DNA of 64,000 bases, taken from assembly GCF_000820185.1 (NCBI RefSeq), contig NZ_CDCA01000047.1, positions 1 to 64,000 of the forward strand, written 5' to 3'. This document shows positions 27,968 through 37,123 of this stretch, piece by piece. This stretch comes from Aeromonas tecta (GTDB lineage: Bacteria > Pseudomonadota > Gammaproteobacteria > Enterobacterales > Aeromonadaceae). How positions within the stretch are numbered: position 1 is the first letter of the stretch; each line of letters starts with the position of its first letter. The notes beneath the pieces were generated by a model that did no database searches, was not told the DNA's origin, and saw only the letters and a program-made list of their open reading frames with translations. The position numbers were made by a program, and so were the translations under genes.

Positions 27968-28150
27968 CTATCGGTGCCCAGCCGCTTGCTGCTGCATCGA
28001 CGGCAGAAGCTGTGCTATCGGCGCCCAGCCGCTTGCTGCTGCATCGGCAGCAGAAGCTGTGCTATCGGCGCCCTGGCCGCTTGCTGCTGCATCGGCGGCA
28101 GAAGCTGTGCTATCGGCGCCCTGGCTGCTTGCTGCTGCGTCAGCGAGGCA
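27968..28150. repeat. 48-bp tandem repeat, about 3.5 copies
   Basis: Units start at 27982 (47 bp), 28029 (48 bp) and 28077 (48 bp), with partial units at both ends. Each carries CCGCTTGCTGCTGCATCGGC and GCAGAAGCTGTGCTATCGGC. The CTGCTGC-atcg-GCAGCAG portion of unit 2 is an inverted repeat. On the minus strand one frame encodes the 16-residue unit QGADSTASAADAAASG twice, but there is no start codon and the 47-bp unit breaks the frame, so coding is unlikely. The array lies between the permease start and the oxidase-like gene. Confidence 0.9.
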
Positions 28151-28421
28151 AGACGTGGCTGAGGCTAGCTACCGATCCCAACATGGCAGCAGGGCCGCCA
28201 TTTTGGGGGTGTGACTTTACCCTGCATGTCCTCGGGTATCAAATCCGCAGGTCCAATGGGGGGATCCAGGGCCGGTTTTGGCGGTTTGTCGGCATTTTCG
28301 GACGAGTAAGCCGCAGTTGAAGCCTGCCTGACGACGCAGCCATCGATGGCTGCGGCATGGTGAAGGGATGCCCGCCCGGCGCACTATACTCAAGCCGGTT
28401 TTCACGGCAAGGAGCCACCCC

Positions 28422-28802
28422 ATGGACAGGAAGTTCGTCATCAGCGCCCTCTGCTATGCCCTGCTCGGCATGGTGCTCGGCATCTATATGGCCGCCTCCA
28501 AGGATCACGGCCAGTTTGTGACTCACGCCCACATCATGCTGGTGGGGTTCGTGGTCTCGTTTAGCTATGCGCTGTGCCACCGGCTGTGGCTCGGCAACCC
28601 GAGCGGGCGACTGGCGCAGATCCAGTTCTACCTGCATCAACTGGGGGCGGCGGTGATGACGGCGGGTCTCTACCTGCTCTACGGTCAGTTGCAGCCCCCA
28701 GAGCGAGTCGATCCCTTCCTCGCCGCCTCCTCCCTGGCGGTGCTGGCTGCCATGGGGATCATGCTGGCCCAGTTTGTGCGGCGCCCATCATTGCAGCCAT
28801 AA
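28422..28802 (+). CDS. small four-helix membrane protein, haem-copper oxidase subunit I-like
   Basis: A 126-residue protein with four hydrophobic segments (about 6-24, 33-52, 68-88 and 98-118). GIYMAASKDHGQFVTHAHIM and LVGFVVSFSYALCHRLW resemble the His-bearing helices of haem-copper oxidase subunit I, as in short proteins sometimes labelled cytochrome oxidase-like. The full catalytic set is absent, so it is not an oxidase by itself. AAGGAG precedes the ATG at 28422. It stands alone between permease and tnaA and ends in a terminator. Confidence 0.68.
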   Translation: MDRKFVISALCYALLGMVLGIYMAASKDHGQFVTHAHIMLVGFVVSFSYALCHRLWLGNPSGRLAQIQFYLHQLGAAVMTAGLYLLYGQLQPPERVDPFLAASSLAVLAAMGIMLAQFVRRPSLQP

Positions 28803-28829
28803 AAAACGGCGCCCTCGGGCGCCGTTTTT
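28801..28829. terminator. terminator overlapping the stop of the oxidase-like gene
   Basis: AAAAACGGCGCCC-tc-GGGCGCCGTTTTT. Symmetrical, so it could also serve the minus-strand tnaA transcript. Confidence 0.9.
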
Positions 28830-29001
28830 CACCATGACATCTGATAGCTATCCGACCCCTTATTCAGGGCCCTTATTTGGCAGCATAAGCAATTACCACT
28901 ATTGCCTTTCACGACATAAATCGCTGCCTTTATGCCAGACGTCTTGTTCCATCCTCTGCGAAATGAAGGGAGGCAGCATAGTCCGCCCCTCACCTTCGTC
29001 A

Positions 29002-30471
29002 TCATGCTTCGATCAGCTTGCCTTTCTGCTTGCTGACGACAGTCGGCTCCCCTGGCTCCACCTCTTTCAGTCGGGCGGTGAAGTGGCGCAGCACCGCCGG
29101 CTCATAGATAAAGTCCAGTCCCTTCACATTTTTGGCGTTCTTCTTCACCTCGCCGAAGGCCTCGATGACGAAGTCCATATGGGTTTGGGTGTAGGTCGCG
29201 CGGGGGATGGTGAGGCGCAGCAGCTCCGCCGGGCAGGGATGCTGCTTGCCGGTGGCGGGATCGCGCCCCAGCAGTAGGGAGCCTATCTCCACCGCCCGGA
29301 TGCCGGCCACCTTGTAGAGCTCGCACGCCAGGGCGTGGGCCGGGAACTGATCCGCCGGAATATGGGGCAGCAGCTTGCCTGCGTCCACGAAGGCGGCGTG
29401 ACCGCCGGCCTGCTGGCACACCACGCCGATGGCCTCCAGCCCGTTCACCAGGTACTGCACCTGACCGATACGATAGGCCAGCCAGTCCTGACGCATGCCG
29501 TCACGCAGGCCGACCGCGAGCCGCTCCATGGCGCCCCCCTCCAGGCCGCCGTAAGTCGGGAAGCCCTCCTGCACCACGCACAGGGTGCGACACTCGGTGT
29601 AGACGTCCAGCATGCTGTCGTCCTTGAAGCAGAGCAGGCCGCCCATCTGCACCATGGCGTCCTTCTTGGCGGACATGGCGAGGCCGTCCGCGTACTTGTA
29701 GGACTCCATGGTGATCGCCTCTATGCTCCAGTCGGCGTAGCCGGGCTCGCGCTGCTGGATGAAGTAGGCGTTCTCGGCGAAGCGGGCCGAGTCCATGATC
29801 ACCGGAATGTCGTACTTGCAGGCGATCTCATACACCGCCTTCAGGTTGGCGATGGAGACCGGCTGGCCGCCGGCAGAGTTGCAGGTGATGGTGCTGACGA
29901 TGTAGGGCACGTTGGCCGGGCCCGCCTCCAGGATGGCCTCCTCCAGCTTCACCAGATCGAAGTTGCCCTTGAAGTCGGCGGTGACCGAGGTATCGAACGC
30001 CTCCTTGATATAGACGTTCTTGGCCACGCAGCAGTTGATCTGGGTGTGGCCCTGGGTGGTGTCGAAGAAGTAGTTGGAGAGCGCCACCATCTTCTTGCGA
30101 TCCAGCCCCTTCTCCTGCTCCCGCTTCTTGATCAGCACAGGAATGTAGATCTGCTCGGCGCCGCGCCCCTGGTGGGTGGGGATGGTGAGCGCATAGCCGA
30201 AGATCTCCTGCACCGCCTGCTGCAGCGCGTAGTAGCTGCGGCTACCGCTGTAGGCCTCGTCGCCGCGCAGCATGGCGGCCTGCATGTTCTGGGTGATGGC
30301 GCCGGTGCCGCTGTCGGTCAGCAAGTCGATGAACACATCCTCGCTGTCCAGCAGGAAGGGGTTCATGCCCGCCCGCACGATCGCCTCGTCCCGGTAGGCG
30401 CGGGTGGTGCGCTTGACCGGCTCGATGACTCGGATACGGAACGGCTCGGGGAGATGCTTGAAGTTTTCCAT
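29002..30471 (-). CDS. tnaA: tryptophanase
   Basis: A 489-residue pyridoxal-phosphate enzyme splitting tryptophan into indole, pyruvate and ammonia. [20 protein letters not shown] and much of the chain match E. coli TnaA; the PLP lysine is in [17 protein letters not shown]. The C-terminus runs about 18 residues past E. coli TnaA ([15 protein letters not shown]). The ATG at 30471 is chosen by homology; an upstream TTG in frame adds five residues. It is preceded by a roughly 200-base leader with tnaC, so expression should be tryptophan-induced by Rho antitermination as in E. coli (inference). Confidence 0.95.
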   Translation of the reverse strand: MENFKHLPEPFRIRVIEPVKRTTRAYRDEAIVRAGMNPFLLDSEDVFIDLLTDSGTGAITQNMQAAMLRGDEAYSGSRSYYALQQAVQEIFGYALTIPTHQGRGAEQIYIPVLIKKREQEKGLDRKKMVALSNYFFDTTQGHTQINCCVAKNVYIKEAFDTSVTADFKGNFDLVKLEEAILEAGPANVPYIVSTITCNSAGGQPVSIANLKAVYEIACKYDIPVIMDSARFAENAYFIQQREPGYADWSIEAITMESYKYADGLAMSAKKDAMVQMGGLLCFKDDSMLDVYTECRTLCVVQEGFPTYGGLEGGAMERLAVGLRDGMRQDWLAYRIGQVQYLVNGLEAIGVVCQQAGGHAAFVDAGKLLPHIPADQFPAHALACELYKVAGIRAVEIGSLLLGRDPATGKQHPCPAELLRLTIPRATYTQTHMDFVIEAFGEVKKNAKNVKGLDFIYEPAVLRHFTARLKEVEPGEPTVVSKQKGKLIEA

Positions 30472-30671
30472 GATATAGACACTCAACTTTAAATATTCGG
30501 GATGAGTCTCAGCCTGCGCCTAAATTAATAGTGAGCGGCAATAACGGCATGAGATCGGGTACACGCCAGCGCCTCGCCAATTAATAAGGCGAGCTGGGTG
30601 CAGACTATTTCGATTCAGGAATGTGGGCAGGCTTGGATTATTGTCAGCAATAGCCAAGCGGCCGCGGGGAA

Positions 30672-30755
30672 TTACAGCGGGAAGAAGAAGGCGATCTTGT
30701 GATCCAGGGTAAACCACTTGGGGGAAGCGATCAGGGTAGCCATGTTATTGCTCAT
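30672..30755 (-). CDS. tnaC: tryptophanase leader peptide TnaC
   Basis: A 27-codon ORF 200 bases upstream of tnaA, too short for usual gene calling. It reads MSNNMATLIASPKWFTLDHK, then IAFFFPL and TAA. The KWF-x-x-D-x-K-I core and a Trp-to-Pro distance of 12 residues equal those of E. coli TnaC (W12, P24); the AFFFP ending resembles the Proteus leader. In E. coli tryptophan binding by the stalled ribosome at the final Pro blocks release and Rho access to the leader. Here one further codon (Leu) follows the Pro. An alternative start is the ATG at 30743. Confidence 0.88.
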   Translation of the reverse strand: MSNNMATLIASPKWFTLDHKIAFFFPL

Positions 30756-30789
30756 CTGGTGATTGAATAACGCCGAATTAACAGAAGTC

Positions 30790-30817
30790 ATTATGGGTGG
30801 CCTTTATTCGTTCGCAA
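30790..30817 (-). promoter_or_regulatory. candidate promoter of tnaCA
   Basis: On the minus strand TTGCGA (30812-30817), 16-bp spacer and CATAAT (30790-30795), 35 bases before the tnaC ATG. No convincing CRP site was found upstream, though the enteric operon has one. Confidence 0.45.
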
Positions 30818-30938
30818 TTGCCGGATGAGCAAATTGGGATGGCGCTAACAGTTTTATCGAGGGAGCGATATATCACCCATCTCGCCGTTAACGCCATTTA
30901 GCCAAGTAGAGACTCAATATCTCCCTACAGATCCACTC

Positions 30939-32156
30939 TCAATGGTTTAGCCAGGGCAGACGCTGCAGCAACCAGTGGCGATCCACGAGGGGTGTCTGGC
31001 TGACCCAGATATCCAGCAGTCCATAGGAAAGCAGCGGCAACACCAGCAGCAACAGGCAGAGCAACCCCAGCAACCAAGCCGGGCTGAGCCGCTGCCGCGA
31101 GCTGCCAAGGTGCAGCGCATCGGCCCGCTTGGGGCAGGCGGAGACGCAGCTCAGGCAGCTGGTGCACTCCAGACTGCGCACCGCGATCAGCTGATGCACC
31201 TGGATGCGGGACGGGCAGGCCCGGCTGCACTTGTCGCAGTCGTGGCCAGCACTTCGCAGGCAGCGCGCGGGGTCGCGGCGGATACGCAAGGGAGTGAGCA
31301 GACCGAGCAGGGCCAACAAGCCACCGTAGGGGCAGAGGTAGCGGCAGAAGCCCTGCCGGAAGGCGACGGTGAGCAGCAACACCCAGCCCAGACAGAGTCC
31401 GGAGAGCAGGGTCAGGTTGAAGAAGAAGGCCCCCATCTTCATGTCTGCCGCCTGATGGTAGGGGCTGGTGAAGTAACCGGGCAGGGCGGCGCTCGGCACC
31501 GCGATCAGTACGATAAACAGCAGGAAAGCCAGCACCAGAAACTTCTGGCCACGCAGGACCAGATCCAGCCAACGTGGTGGCACCCACTCCCCCGGCAGCA
31601 GGCGTGCACGCAGGCCGTGCAGCCACTCTCCTACTAGTCCGAGGGGGCAGAACCAGGCGCAGAAGGCCCGCCCCAGCAGCAGGGCCGACAGGCAGAGCAC
31701 CAGCACCGTGATGGTCGCCGCCGGATGATGGGGATCCACCAGCCCTTGCGTCAGCCAGGCCCGCAGCCCCAGACCGCCGGCAATGGGCAGGAAGCCATCC
31801 ACCACGTCCGGACGCATCAGCCAGGGGGTCATTCCCTGCCCCAGCTGCCAGATATGGACAGCATATTGCGCCGCTACCAGCCCCCAGCACAGCAGCAATA
31901 GCTGCCTGGTGGCCGTTCGCAATCGCTGACTACCTATGCGGGCCAGCGCGGGCAGAGGTCGATAGCGCTGCCATAGCGCCAGAGTCGCAGCCACCAGCCC
32001 CAGCGCGAGCCAGAGCATCGAATCCGCCGCCAACAGCCAGGCGGCAACGGCCAGCACGAGAGAGAGAGTCCAGCCCCAACCAGTGCGGCCCTGCCACAAC
32101 AGCAGGACCAGATAGACCAGACCCGTGGTCATGGTCAGGGCTTCCAACAGGCTCAT
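30939..32156 (-). CDS. polyferredoxin-type membrane protein (NapH/YccM-like)
   Basis: A 405-residue inner-membrane protein with several hydrophobic segments and two CxxxCP motifs facing the membrane (CAWFCPLG and CRYLCPYG), as in NapH, NosR and YccM. A cytoplasmic ferredoxin-like portion follows with CLRSAGHDCDKCSRACP and CTSCLSCVSACPKRA for two 4Fe-4S clusters, then a last helix. Such proteins pass electrons between quinol and redox partners. It sits downstream of the norVW-yeaR group on the same strand, but a gap of 134 bases leaves cotranscription open. Partner unknown. Confidence 0.8.
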   Translation of the reverse strand: MSLLEALTMTTGLVYLVLLLWQGRTGWGWTLSLVLAVAAWLLAADSMLWLALGLVAATLALWQRYRPLPALARIGSQRLRTATRQLLLLCWGLVAAQYAVHIWQLGQGMTPWLMRPDVVDGFLPIAGGLGLRAWLTQGLVDPHHPAATITVLVLCLSALLLGRAFCAWFCPLGLVGEWLHGLRARLLPGEWVPPRWLDLVLRGQKFLVLAFLLFIVLIAVPSAALPGYFTSPYHQAADMKMGAFFFNLTLLSGLCLGWVLLLTVAFRQGFCRYLCPYGGLLALLGLLTPLRIRRDPARCLRSAGHDCDKCSRACPSRIQVHQLIAVRSLECTSCLSCVSACPKRADALHLGSSRQRLSPAWLLGLLCLLLLVLPLLSYGLLDIWVSQTPLVDRHWLLQRLPWLNH

Positions 32157-32290
32157 GCTTCCCTCACAGTGCTCATCCGAATCGAGGGGGCAGAATAACC
32201 AACATCTGAGTTGATTATTTTGATCTACATGGGCAGAGGGGGCATTTGCCCGCCCCCCCTTGGGTCACTCCTTGCGACTGTCGAACCCTG

Positions 32291-32629
32291 TTATTTGCGG
32301 CTGTTAAACAGCGGCTTATCCGACTCTGCCTGCTCGGCCCAGAAGTGGATATTGAAGCGGGCATCCTCGGACAGCTCGACCCTGTGCCAGTACTGGGGCG
32401 GGCTGGTGGCAAACTGGCCGGCCCGGATCACCAGGCTTATCTCCGGCTGCTCGGCCTGCTCGTCGGCAAAGCCGTGGTAGGTGACGGTGCCTTCCATCAC
32501 GCAGAGCTGACCGAACACCCCGGCGGCTGTGTTGTGGTGGCTCAAGAGGGCCGCGGGCACGTTGTCAGGGGTGAAGAAGGGGGTGGAGCGACGAACCACC
32601 CAGTGGGCGGGAATAAGGTGCAGTGACAT
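32291..32629 (-). CDS. YeaR/TehB-like DUF1971 cupin protein
   Basis: A 112-residue single-domain beta-barrel protein beginning MSLHLIPAHWVVRRSTPFFT. LLSHHNTAAGVFGQLCVMEG and SPPQYWHRVELSEDARFNIHFW follow the DUF1971 pattern seen in E. coli YeaR. In E. coli yeaR responds to nitrate and nitric oxide. Its place 48 bases after norW, on the same strand, fits a role in the nitrosative stress response. The biochemical function is not known. Confidence 0.8.
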   Translation of the reverse strand: MSLHLIPAHWVVRRSTPFFTPDNVPAALLSHHNTAAGVFGQLCVMEGTVTYHGFADEQAEQPEISLVIRAGQFATSPPQYWHRVELSEDARFNIHFWAEQAESDKPLFNSRK

Positions 32630-32677
32630 AGAAGTTCTCCTTAAGAGTGCCGGGTCGGCCCGGCCTCAATCAATGAA

Positions 32678-33841
32678 TCAACGGGGCAGCTGGCGCAGCA
32701 AGGGGAAGGCGGCGCTCATCTGATCGCCCCCCACCACGAAGCCGCATAGCTCGCCATCTTCGCCGCGGGCCTCGGCCACCATGCCGGCGCCGTTCCAGCG
32801 GCACTGCCAGGCGAGATCCTCCCCTCGGGTGCGGCCCGCCAGTTGCAACGGGTAGAGCGGCGTCTTCACCTTCACCAGCATGGGGGGCAGGGTCAGCGCC
32901 GTCGGCGTGCCGAGCAGGGTGCGCGCCAAGGCATTGGCTCCCAGTACGATTGGTTGCAGGAAGGGCAGCTGCTGCCCGCGCCACTCGATGCCATCCCCCA
33001 GCGCAAAGATATGGGGATCGCTGGTTCGCAGGTAGTCATCGACCCGAATGCCGCGCCCCACCTCGAGCCCGGCACTCTCGGCCAGGGTCAGATTTGGCCT
33101 AAGGCCAATGGCGGCGATCACCAGATCCTGTTCACTGATGCGGCCGTCGCTGAGGGTGACCCGCAAGCCATCATTTGGACGATCCGGATCCTGCGGGGTG
33201 ATGCCGGCAATGCCCTGCCCCAGCAGCAAGTTCACCCCCTGCTCGCGCAGCGCCTGCTGCAACGGCTGACTCAGGGCCGCCGGCATCAGGGTGCTGAGCG
33301 GGCTGTGGGCCAGATCCACCAGCATCACTTCCTTCCCTGCGCTCGCCATGTCCATCGCCAGCTCGCAGCCAATCAGCCCCGCCCCCAGCACCAGGATGCG
33401 CTGGGCAGCGCCGAGTCGTGGCTCGGCGGCGGCGTACTCCTGTTGGCTATTGAGGGTGATCAGGTATTCGCTGCCCGGTATCTCGGGGCGCACCGCGCTG
33501 GCACCGGTGGCCAGCACCAGCTGGCCGTAGGGAAAGGTTCCCTGTGCGGTCAGCAGGGTGCGGCGCGCGGGATCGATACCCAGCACCGGGCAGTGGGGCA
33601 GCAGCATGATGCGCTGCTGCTCAGCAAAGTCGCTGCCGCTCAGCCGGGTCATGGCGGCGGCGCTGCAACCCCGGCTCACCACGTGGCTCAAATCCGGCTT
33701 GTTGTACTCATCACCGCCGTCGGCGGTGATGAGACGGATGGGCCGCGCGCCATCCAGCTTGCGTAGGCTCTTGACCAGCTGCTGGGCGGCGAAACCGCTG
33801 CCGATCACCACAATCTCGTCACTGCCGGGGGCCGCTGTCAT
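32678..33841 (-). CDS. norW: NADH:flavorubredoxin reductase
   Basis: A 387-residue FAD/NAD-dependent pyridine nucleotide-disulfide oxidoreductase family protein that reduces the rubredoxin domain of NorV. FAD-binding [23 protein letters not shown]-binding [19 protein letters not shown] and FALGDG near the C-terminus are present. The ATG at 33841 overlaps the norV stop (ATGA), giving coupled translation; a TTG six bases earlier is less likely. E. coli NorW is 377 residues. Confidence 0.93.
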   Translation of the reverse strand: MTAAPGSDEIVVIGSGFAAQQLVKSLRKLDGARPIRLITADGGDEYNKPDLSHVVSRGCSAAAMTRLSGSDFAEQQRIMLLPHCPVLGIDPARRTLLTAQGTFPYGQLVLATGASAVRPEIPGSEYLITLNSQQEYAAAEPRLGAAQRILVLGAGLIGCELAMDMASAGKEVMLVDLAHSPLSTLMPAALSQPLQQALREQGVNLLLGQGIAGITPQDPDRPNDGLRVTLSDGRISEQDLVIAAIGLRPNLTLAESAGLEVGRGIRVDDYLRTSDPHIFALGDGIEWRGQQLPFLQPIVLGANALARTLLGTPTALTLPPMLVKVKTPLYPLQLAGRTRGEDLAWQCRWNGAGMVAEARGEDGELCGFVVGGDQMSAAFPLLRQLPR

Positions 33842-35331
33842 ACACAAGCCTCCACTGCGCAGGGTTCGAACACCTCCTTGCCGATGCCGCAGCCGGGGCA
33901 GAGGAAGCTCTCCGGTACCTGGGCCCAGGGGGTGCCCGGTGCCACCAGCTGATCCGGCTCGCCGAGCGCCGGGTCATAGACCCACTGGCAGACGACGCAG
34001 AGCATGCTCTGGTCATCGTCCAGCGCGCTGGCGGCAGGAGCGGCTTGCGACGCCCCGGTCACAGTAGCGGGCATCACAGGGGCTGGTGTAACCACGGCCC
34101 GAGTTGTGGTGATCGGGCGGGGCGCTTCCAGCGGATGCAGTGCCCACTGGCGGGCGAGTTGGCGGCCATGCTCGCGGCATTCCGCCAGCGCCGAGCCATC
34201 GGGACGCCACTTGGCCTTGAGGGAGATGCTGATGTCGAAACCCGCGTCCATCAACCGGGTCTGGATGCGGTCGACGGCGCCGCCGGTCCAGCCGTAGCTG
34301 CCGAAGGCCGAGGCCCGCTTGTTACGAAAGCGCAGGCCGGTGATCTCTTCGAGCATGCCCGCCACCTTGGGCATCATGACGTTGTTCATGGTGGAGGAGC
34401 CCACCAGTATCCCCTTGGAGCGGAACACCTGGGTCAAAATTTCGTTCTTGTCGTGGCGGGCCACGTTATAGATCTTCACCGCCACGCCCGGATCCACCTC
34501 GTGAATACCCTGGGCGATGGCGTCGGCCATCATGCGGGTGTTGTTGGACATGGAGTCGTAGAACAGGGTGATGCGATCCTCCTGATACTGATCCGCCCAC
34601 TCCAGGTACTTGAGGATGATCTGGGTGGGATCCTCGCGCCAGACGATACCGTGGGAGGTGGCCACCATGCTCACCGGCAGGTTGAAGCCCAGCACCTCCT
34701 TGATCTTGGCGGTCACCAGCGGGCTGAAGGGGGTGAGGATGTTGGCGTAGTAGCGCTGGCACTGCTCCATCAGCTCGGTCTGATCCACCTCGTCGTTGAA
34801 CAGGTGCTCGTCGCAGTAGTGCTGACCGAAGGCGTCGTTGGAGAACAGCACCGCATCCTCGGTCATGTAGGTCATCATGCTGTCGGGCCAGTGCAGCATG
34901 GGGGTCTCGATAAACACCAGCTGCTTGCCGTTGCCGATGTCCAGGCTGTCGCCGGTCTTGACCGGCTGGAAGTTCCACTCCGGGTGGTGGTGGTGGCCGG
35001 TGATGGAGTCGATGGCGTTGTGGGTGCAGTAGATGGGGGTGCCGGGGATGCGGGCCATCAGCTCGGTCAGGGCGCCGGCGTGATCCTCCTCGGCGTGGTT
35101 GATCACCACGAAATCGATGGAAGCGAGATCGATCTCGGCCGCCAAGTTCTGCACGAACTCCCGGCTGAACTTGTGATCGACGGTATCGATCAGCACGTTC
35201 TTCCCTTCGCGGATAAGGTAGCTGTTGTAGCTGGTGCCCTTGTGGGTCTTGTACTCGGTGCCGTGGAAGTCACGCACCTCCCAGTCCCGTTGGCCGACCC
35301 AGTAAATGTTGTTTTTGACGTGAATGCTCAT
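33838..35331 (-). CDS. norV: anaerobic nitric oxide reductase flavorubredoxin
   Basis: A 497-residue three-domain enzyme reducing nitric oxide to nitrous oxide under low oxygen. The di-iron metallo-beta-lactamase domain (1-250) has [11 protein letters not shown] and the HWPDSMMTY segment. A flavodoxin domain follows (about 255-395; [19 protein letters not shown]). The C-terminal rubredoxin domain (about 445-497) has [10 protein letters not shown] and CPGCG, four iron ligands. GAGGAAC precedes the ATG at 35331. The linker between flavodoxin and rubredoxin (about 50 residues rich in Thr, Pro and Ala) makes it longer than the E. coli protein (479). Confidence 0.96.
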   Translation of the reverse strand: MSIHVKNNIYWVGQRDWEVRDFHGTEYKTHKGTSYNSYLIREGKNVLIDTVDHKFSREFVQNLAAEIDLASIDFVVINHAEEDHAGALTELMARIPGTPIYCTHNAIDSITGHHHHPEWNFQPVKTGDSLDIGNGKQLVFIETPMLHWPDSMMTYMTEDAVLFSNDAFGQHYCDEHLFNDEVDQTELMEQCQRYYANILTPFSPLVTAKIKEVLGFNLPVSMVATSHGIVWREDPTQIILKYLEWADQYQEDRITLFYDSMSNNTRMMADAIAQGIHEVDPGVAVKIYNVARHDKNEILTQVFRSKGILVGSSTMNNVMMPKVAGMLEEITGLRFRNKRASAFGSYGWTGGAVDRIQTRLMDAGFDISISLKAKWRPDGSALAECREHGRQLARQWALHPLEAPRPITTTRAVVTPAPVMPATVTGASQAAPAASALDDDQSMLCVVCQWVYDPALGEPDQLVAPGTPWAQVPESFLCPGCGIGKEVFEPCAVEACV

Positions 35332-35380
35332 CAAGTTGTTCCTCAGAATGCAATAGCGAATGTGCGACTGAATTCTCTAT

Positions 35381-35396
35381 TGCAGTTGATGTGCCA
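35381..35396 (-). promoter_or_regulatory. sigma-54 promoter of norVW
   Basis: On the minus strand TGGCAC-atcaac-TGCA, with GG and GC elements exactly ten bases apart, 50 bases before the norV ATG. This fits the -24/-12 consensus and the presence of the sigma-54 activator NorR. Confidence 0.8.
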
Positions 35397-35439
35397 ACTT
35401 GTAACTCATTGATTTTATATGATACACACATTATTGATT

Positions 35440-35450
35440 GTCATTTAGAC
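35440..35450. promoter_or_regulatory. NorR-type enhancer site 1
   Basis: GTCATTTAGAC, within TTGTCATTTAGACAA, matches the GT-N7-AC NorR consensus. It lies about 45 bases upstream of the sigma-54 promoter. Confidence 0.65.
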
Positions 35451-35484
35451 AACCTCTCTTTATAGTCAAAATCACAAAGATACT

Positions 35485-35495
35485 GTCATTTGGAC
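35485..35495. promoter_or_regulatory. NorR-type enhancer site 2
   Basis: GTCATTTGGAC, within CTGTCATTTGGACAA, is a near copy of site 1 placed 45 bases further and just before the norR start. E. coli has three such sites; a third was not found here. Confidence 0.65.
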
Positions 35496-35503
35496 AACCC
35501 CTC

Positions 35504-37030
35504 GTGATTTCGACCGACCGTCTGGCGCGTATCGCCCTCGACCTGCAACTCGGCATCTCCCACCAGGACAGATTCCACCGCCTGATCCAGAGCGTGCGTA
35601 GCCTGCTGCACTCGGATGCCTCGGCCCTGCTGCGCTACGAGGGGGGCCAGTTCATCCCGCTTGCCATCGATGGCCTGATGCAGGACGTGCTGGGCCGCCG
35701 CTTCGCGCTCAAGGATCACCCGCGCATGGAGGCCATCGCCCGCGCCGGTGACGTGGTGCGCTTCCCCGCCGACAGCCATCTGCCCGACCCCTATGACGGC
35801 CTGATCCCGGATCACGACGACTTCAGGGTGCACGCCTGCGTCGGCCTGCCGCTGTTCGCGGATCAGGCGCTCATCGGCGCCCTGACCATAGATGGCATGA
35901 ACCCGACCCAGTTCGACGACATCAGCGACGAGGAGCTGCGACTGGTGGGGGCCCTGGCCGCCGCCGCCCTCAGCAATGCCCTGCTGCTGGAGCGGCTCGC
36001 CCGCCAGAGCAGCGAGCCGCTGGCTCCCGGCGCCCAGGCAGGTCAGAGCCAGCCGGAGATGATCGGTCACTCCCCGGCCATGGCTCAACTGCGCCACGAG
36101 ATAGCCGTGGTGGCGAGCTCCGAGCTGAACGTGCTGATTTTGGGGGAGACGGGGGTCGGCAAGGAGCTGATCGCCAAGGCGGTGCATCAAGGCTCACCAC
36201 GCGCCCAACAGCCGCTGGTCTACCTCAACTGCGCCGCCCTGCCGGAATCGGTAGCGGAGAGCGAGCTGTTCGGTCACGTGAAGGGGGCCTTCACCGGCGC
36301 CATTCACAACAGAGCGGGCAAGTTCGAGCTGGCCGATCAGGGCACCCTGTTCCTGGACGAGATCGGCGAGCTCTCCCTGTCCCTGCAGGCCAAGCTGCTG
36401 CGGGTGCTGCAATACGGCGACTTGCAACGCATCGGTGATGACACCCCGCTCAAGGTGAACGTGCGCATCCTGGCCGCCACCAACCGGGATCTGAAGCAGG
36501 CGGTGGTCGATGGGCAGTTTCGAAGCGATCTCTATCATCGCTTGAGCGTATTCCCGATCCACGCCCCGGCGCTGCGGGAGCGGCCGGGCGACATCCCGCT
36601 GCTGGCCGGTTATTTTTGCGAACGCTGCCGGGTCAGCCTGGGGCTGGAGCGGCTGCGCATCCAGCCTCAGGCGCTGCAACTGCTCGGCAACTACGACTGG
36701 CCTGGCAACGTACGGGAGCTGGAACACGCCATCCACCGCGCCGCCGTGCTGGCGCGGGCCGAGCAGGGCAGCCAGACCCCGACCCTGGGCAGCCACCACT
36801 TCAACCTGGCGGCAGGCTCCCTGCCCCCCTCCACCAGCCCCGGTGCGGCACAGGTTGTCCCCTTGCCCGGCGGGCTCGGGCTGCGCGCCGCCACCGATGC
36901 CTTCCAGCTTCGATTGATCGAGCAGACCCTGGCGGCCCAGGCGGGCAACTGGGCCGCCACCGCCCGGGCGCTGGAGATGGACGGCGGCAACCTGCACCGG
37001 CTCGCCCGCCGACTCGGCCTCAAAGACTGA
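35504..37030 (+). CDS. norR: nitric oxide-responsive sigma-54 activator NorR
   Basis: A 508-residue regulator divergent from norVW. The N-terminal GAF domain (1-170) holds the mononuclear iron that senses nitric oxide, with [20 protein letters not shown] and PDPYDGL as in E. coli. The AAA+ domain has Walker A GETGVGKE (214-221) and GAFTGA (261-266), which contacts sigma-54. The C-terminal FIS-type helix-turn-helix is [20 protein letters not shown]. The GTG start at 35504 is chosen by alignment with E. coli NorR (504 residues) and because upstream frame would run through the two enhancer sites; no clear Shine-Dalgarno is present. Confidence 0.93.
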   Translation: MISTDRLARIALDLQLGISHQDRFHRLIQSVRSLLHSDASALLRYEGGQFIPLAIDGLMQDVLGRRFALKDHPRMEAIARAGDVVRFPADSHLPDPYDGLIPDHDDFRVHACVGLPLFADQALIGALTIDGMNPTQFDDISDEELRLVGALAAAALSNALLLERLARQSSEPLAPGAQAGQSQPEMIGHSPAMAQLRHEIAVVASSELNVLILGETGVGKELIAKAVHQGSPRAQQPLVYLNCAALPESVAESELFGHVKGAFTGAIHNRAGKFELADQGTLFLDEIGELSLSLQAKLLRVLQYGDLQRIGDDTPLKVNVRILAATNRDLKQAVVDGQFRSDLYHRLSVFPIHAPALRERPGDIPLLAGYFCERCRVSLGLERLRIQPQALQLLGNYDWPGNVRELEHAIHRAAVLARAEQGSQTPTLGSHHFNLAAGSLPPSTSPGAAQVVPLPGGLGLRAATDAFQLRLIEQTLAAQAGNWAATARALEMDGGNLHRLARRLGLKD

Positions 37031-37055
37031 TACAAAGGCTTAAACCCCCATAAAC

Positions 37056-37085
37056 AAAAACCCCCTCGCGCTGGAGGGGGTTTTT
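37056..37085. terminator. terminator between norR and the LacI-family gene
   Basis: AAAAACCCCCTC-gcgctg-GAGGGGGTTTTT, usable in both directions between convergent genes. Confidence 0.92.
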
Positions 37086-37123
37086 CGTGCAACCTATTAT
37101 CGCCGTGGGCAACGGCGCGGCCG

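Noticed and set aside
27968-28150. CRISPR array
   Set aside because: The repeats are contiguous 48-bp units with no unique spacers and no cas genes.
27866-28320. Plus-strand ORFs across the tandem repeat (Cys/Leu/Arg-rich repeats)
   Set aside because: They arise from repeated DNA in every frame, lack ribosome sites and include unlikely composition such as repeated CCC residues.
30820-30938. CRP site upstream of tnaC
   Set aside because: No convincing TGTGA-N6-TCACA match; not called.
32236-32270. Terminator after the YeaR-like gene (GGGGGC/GCCCCC)
   Set aside because: The arms are short, the loop is ambiguous and there is no T run on the minus strand.
34045-35412. 455-codon plus-strand ORF opposite norV
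   Set aside because: Antisense shadow of the flavorubredoxin gene.
35438-35503. Upstream TTG start for norR
   Set aside because: The added residues run through both NorR-type sites and do not resemble NorR; GTG at 35504 gives the expected N-terminus.
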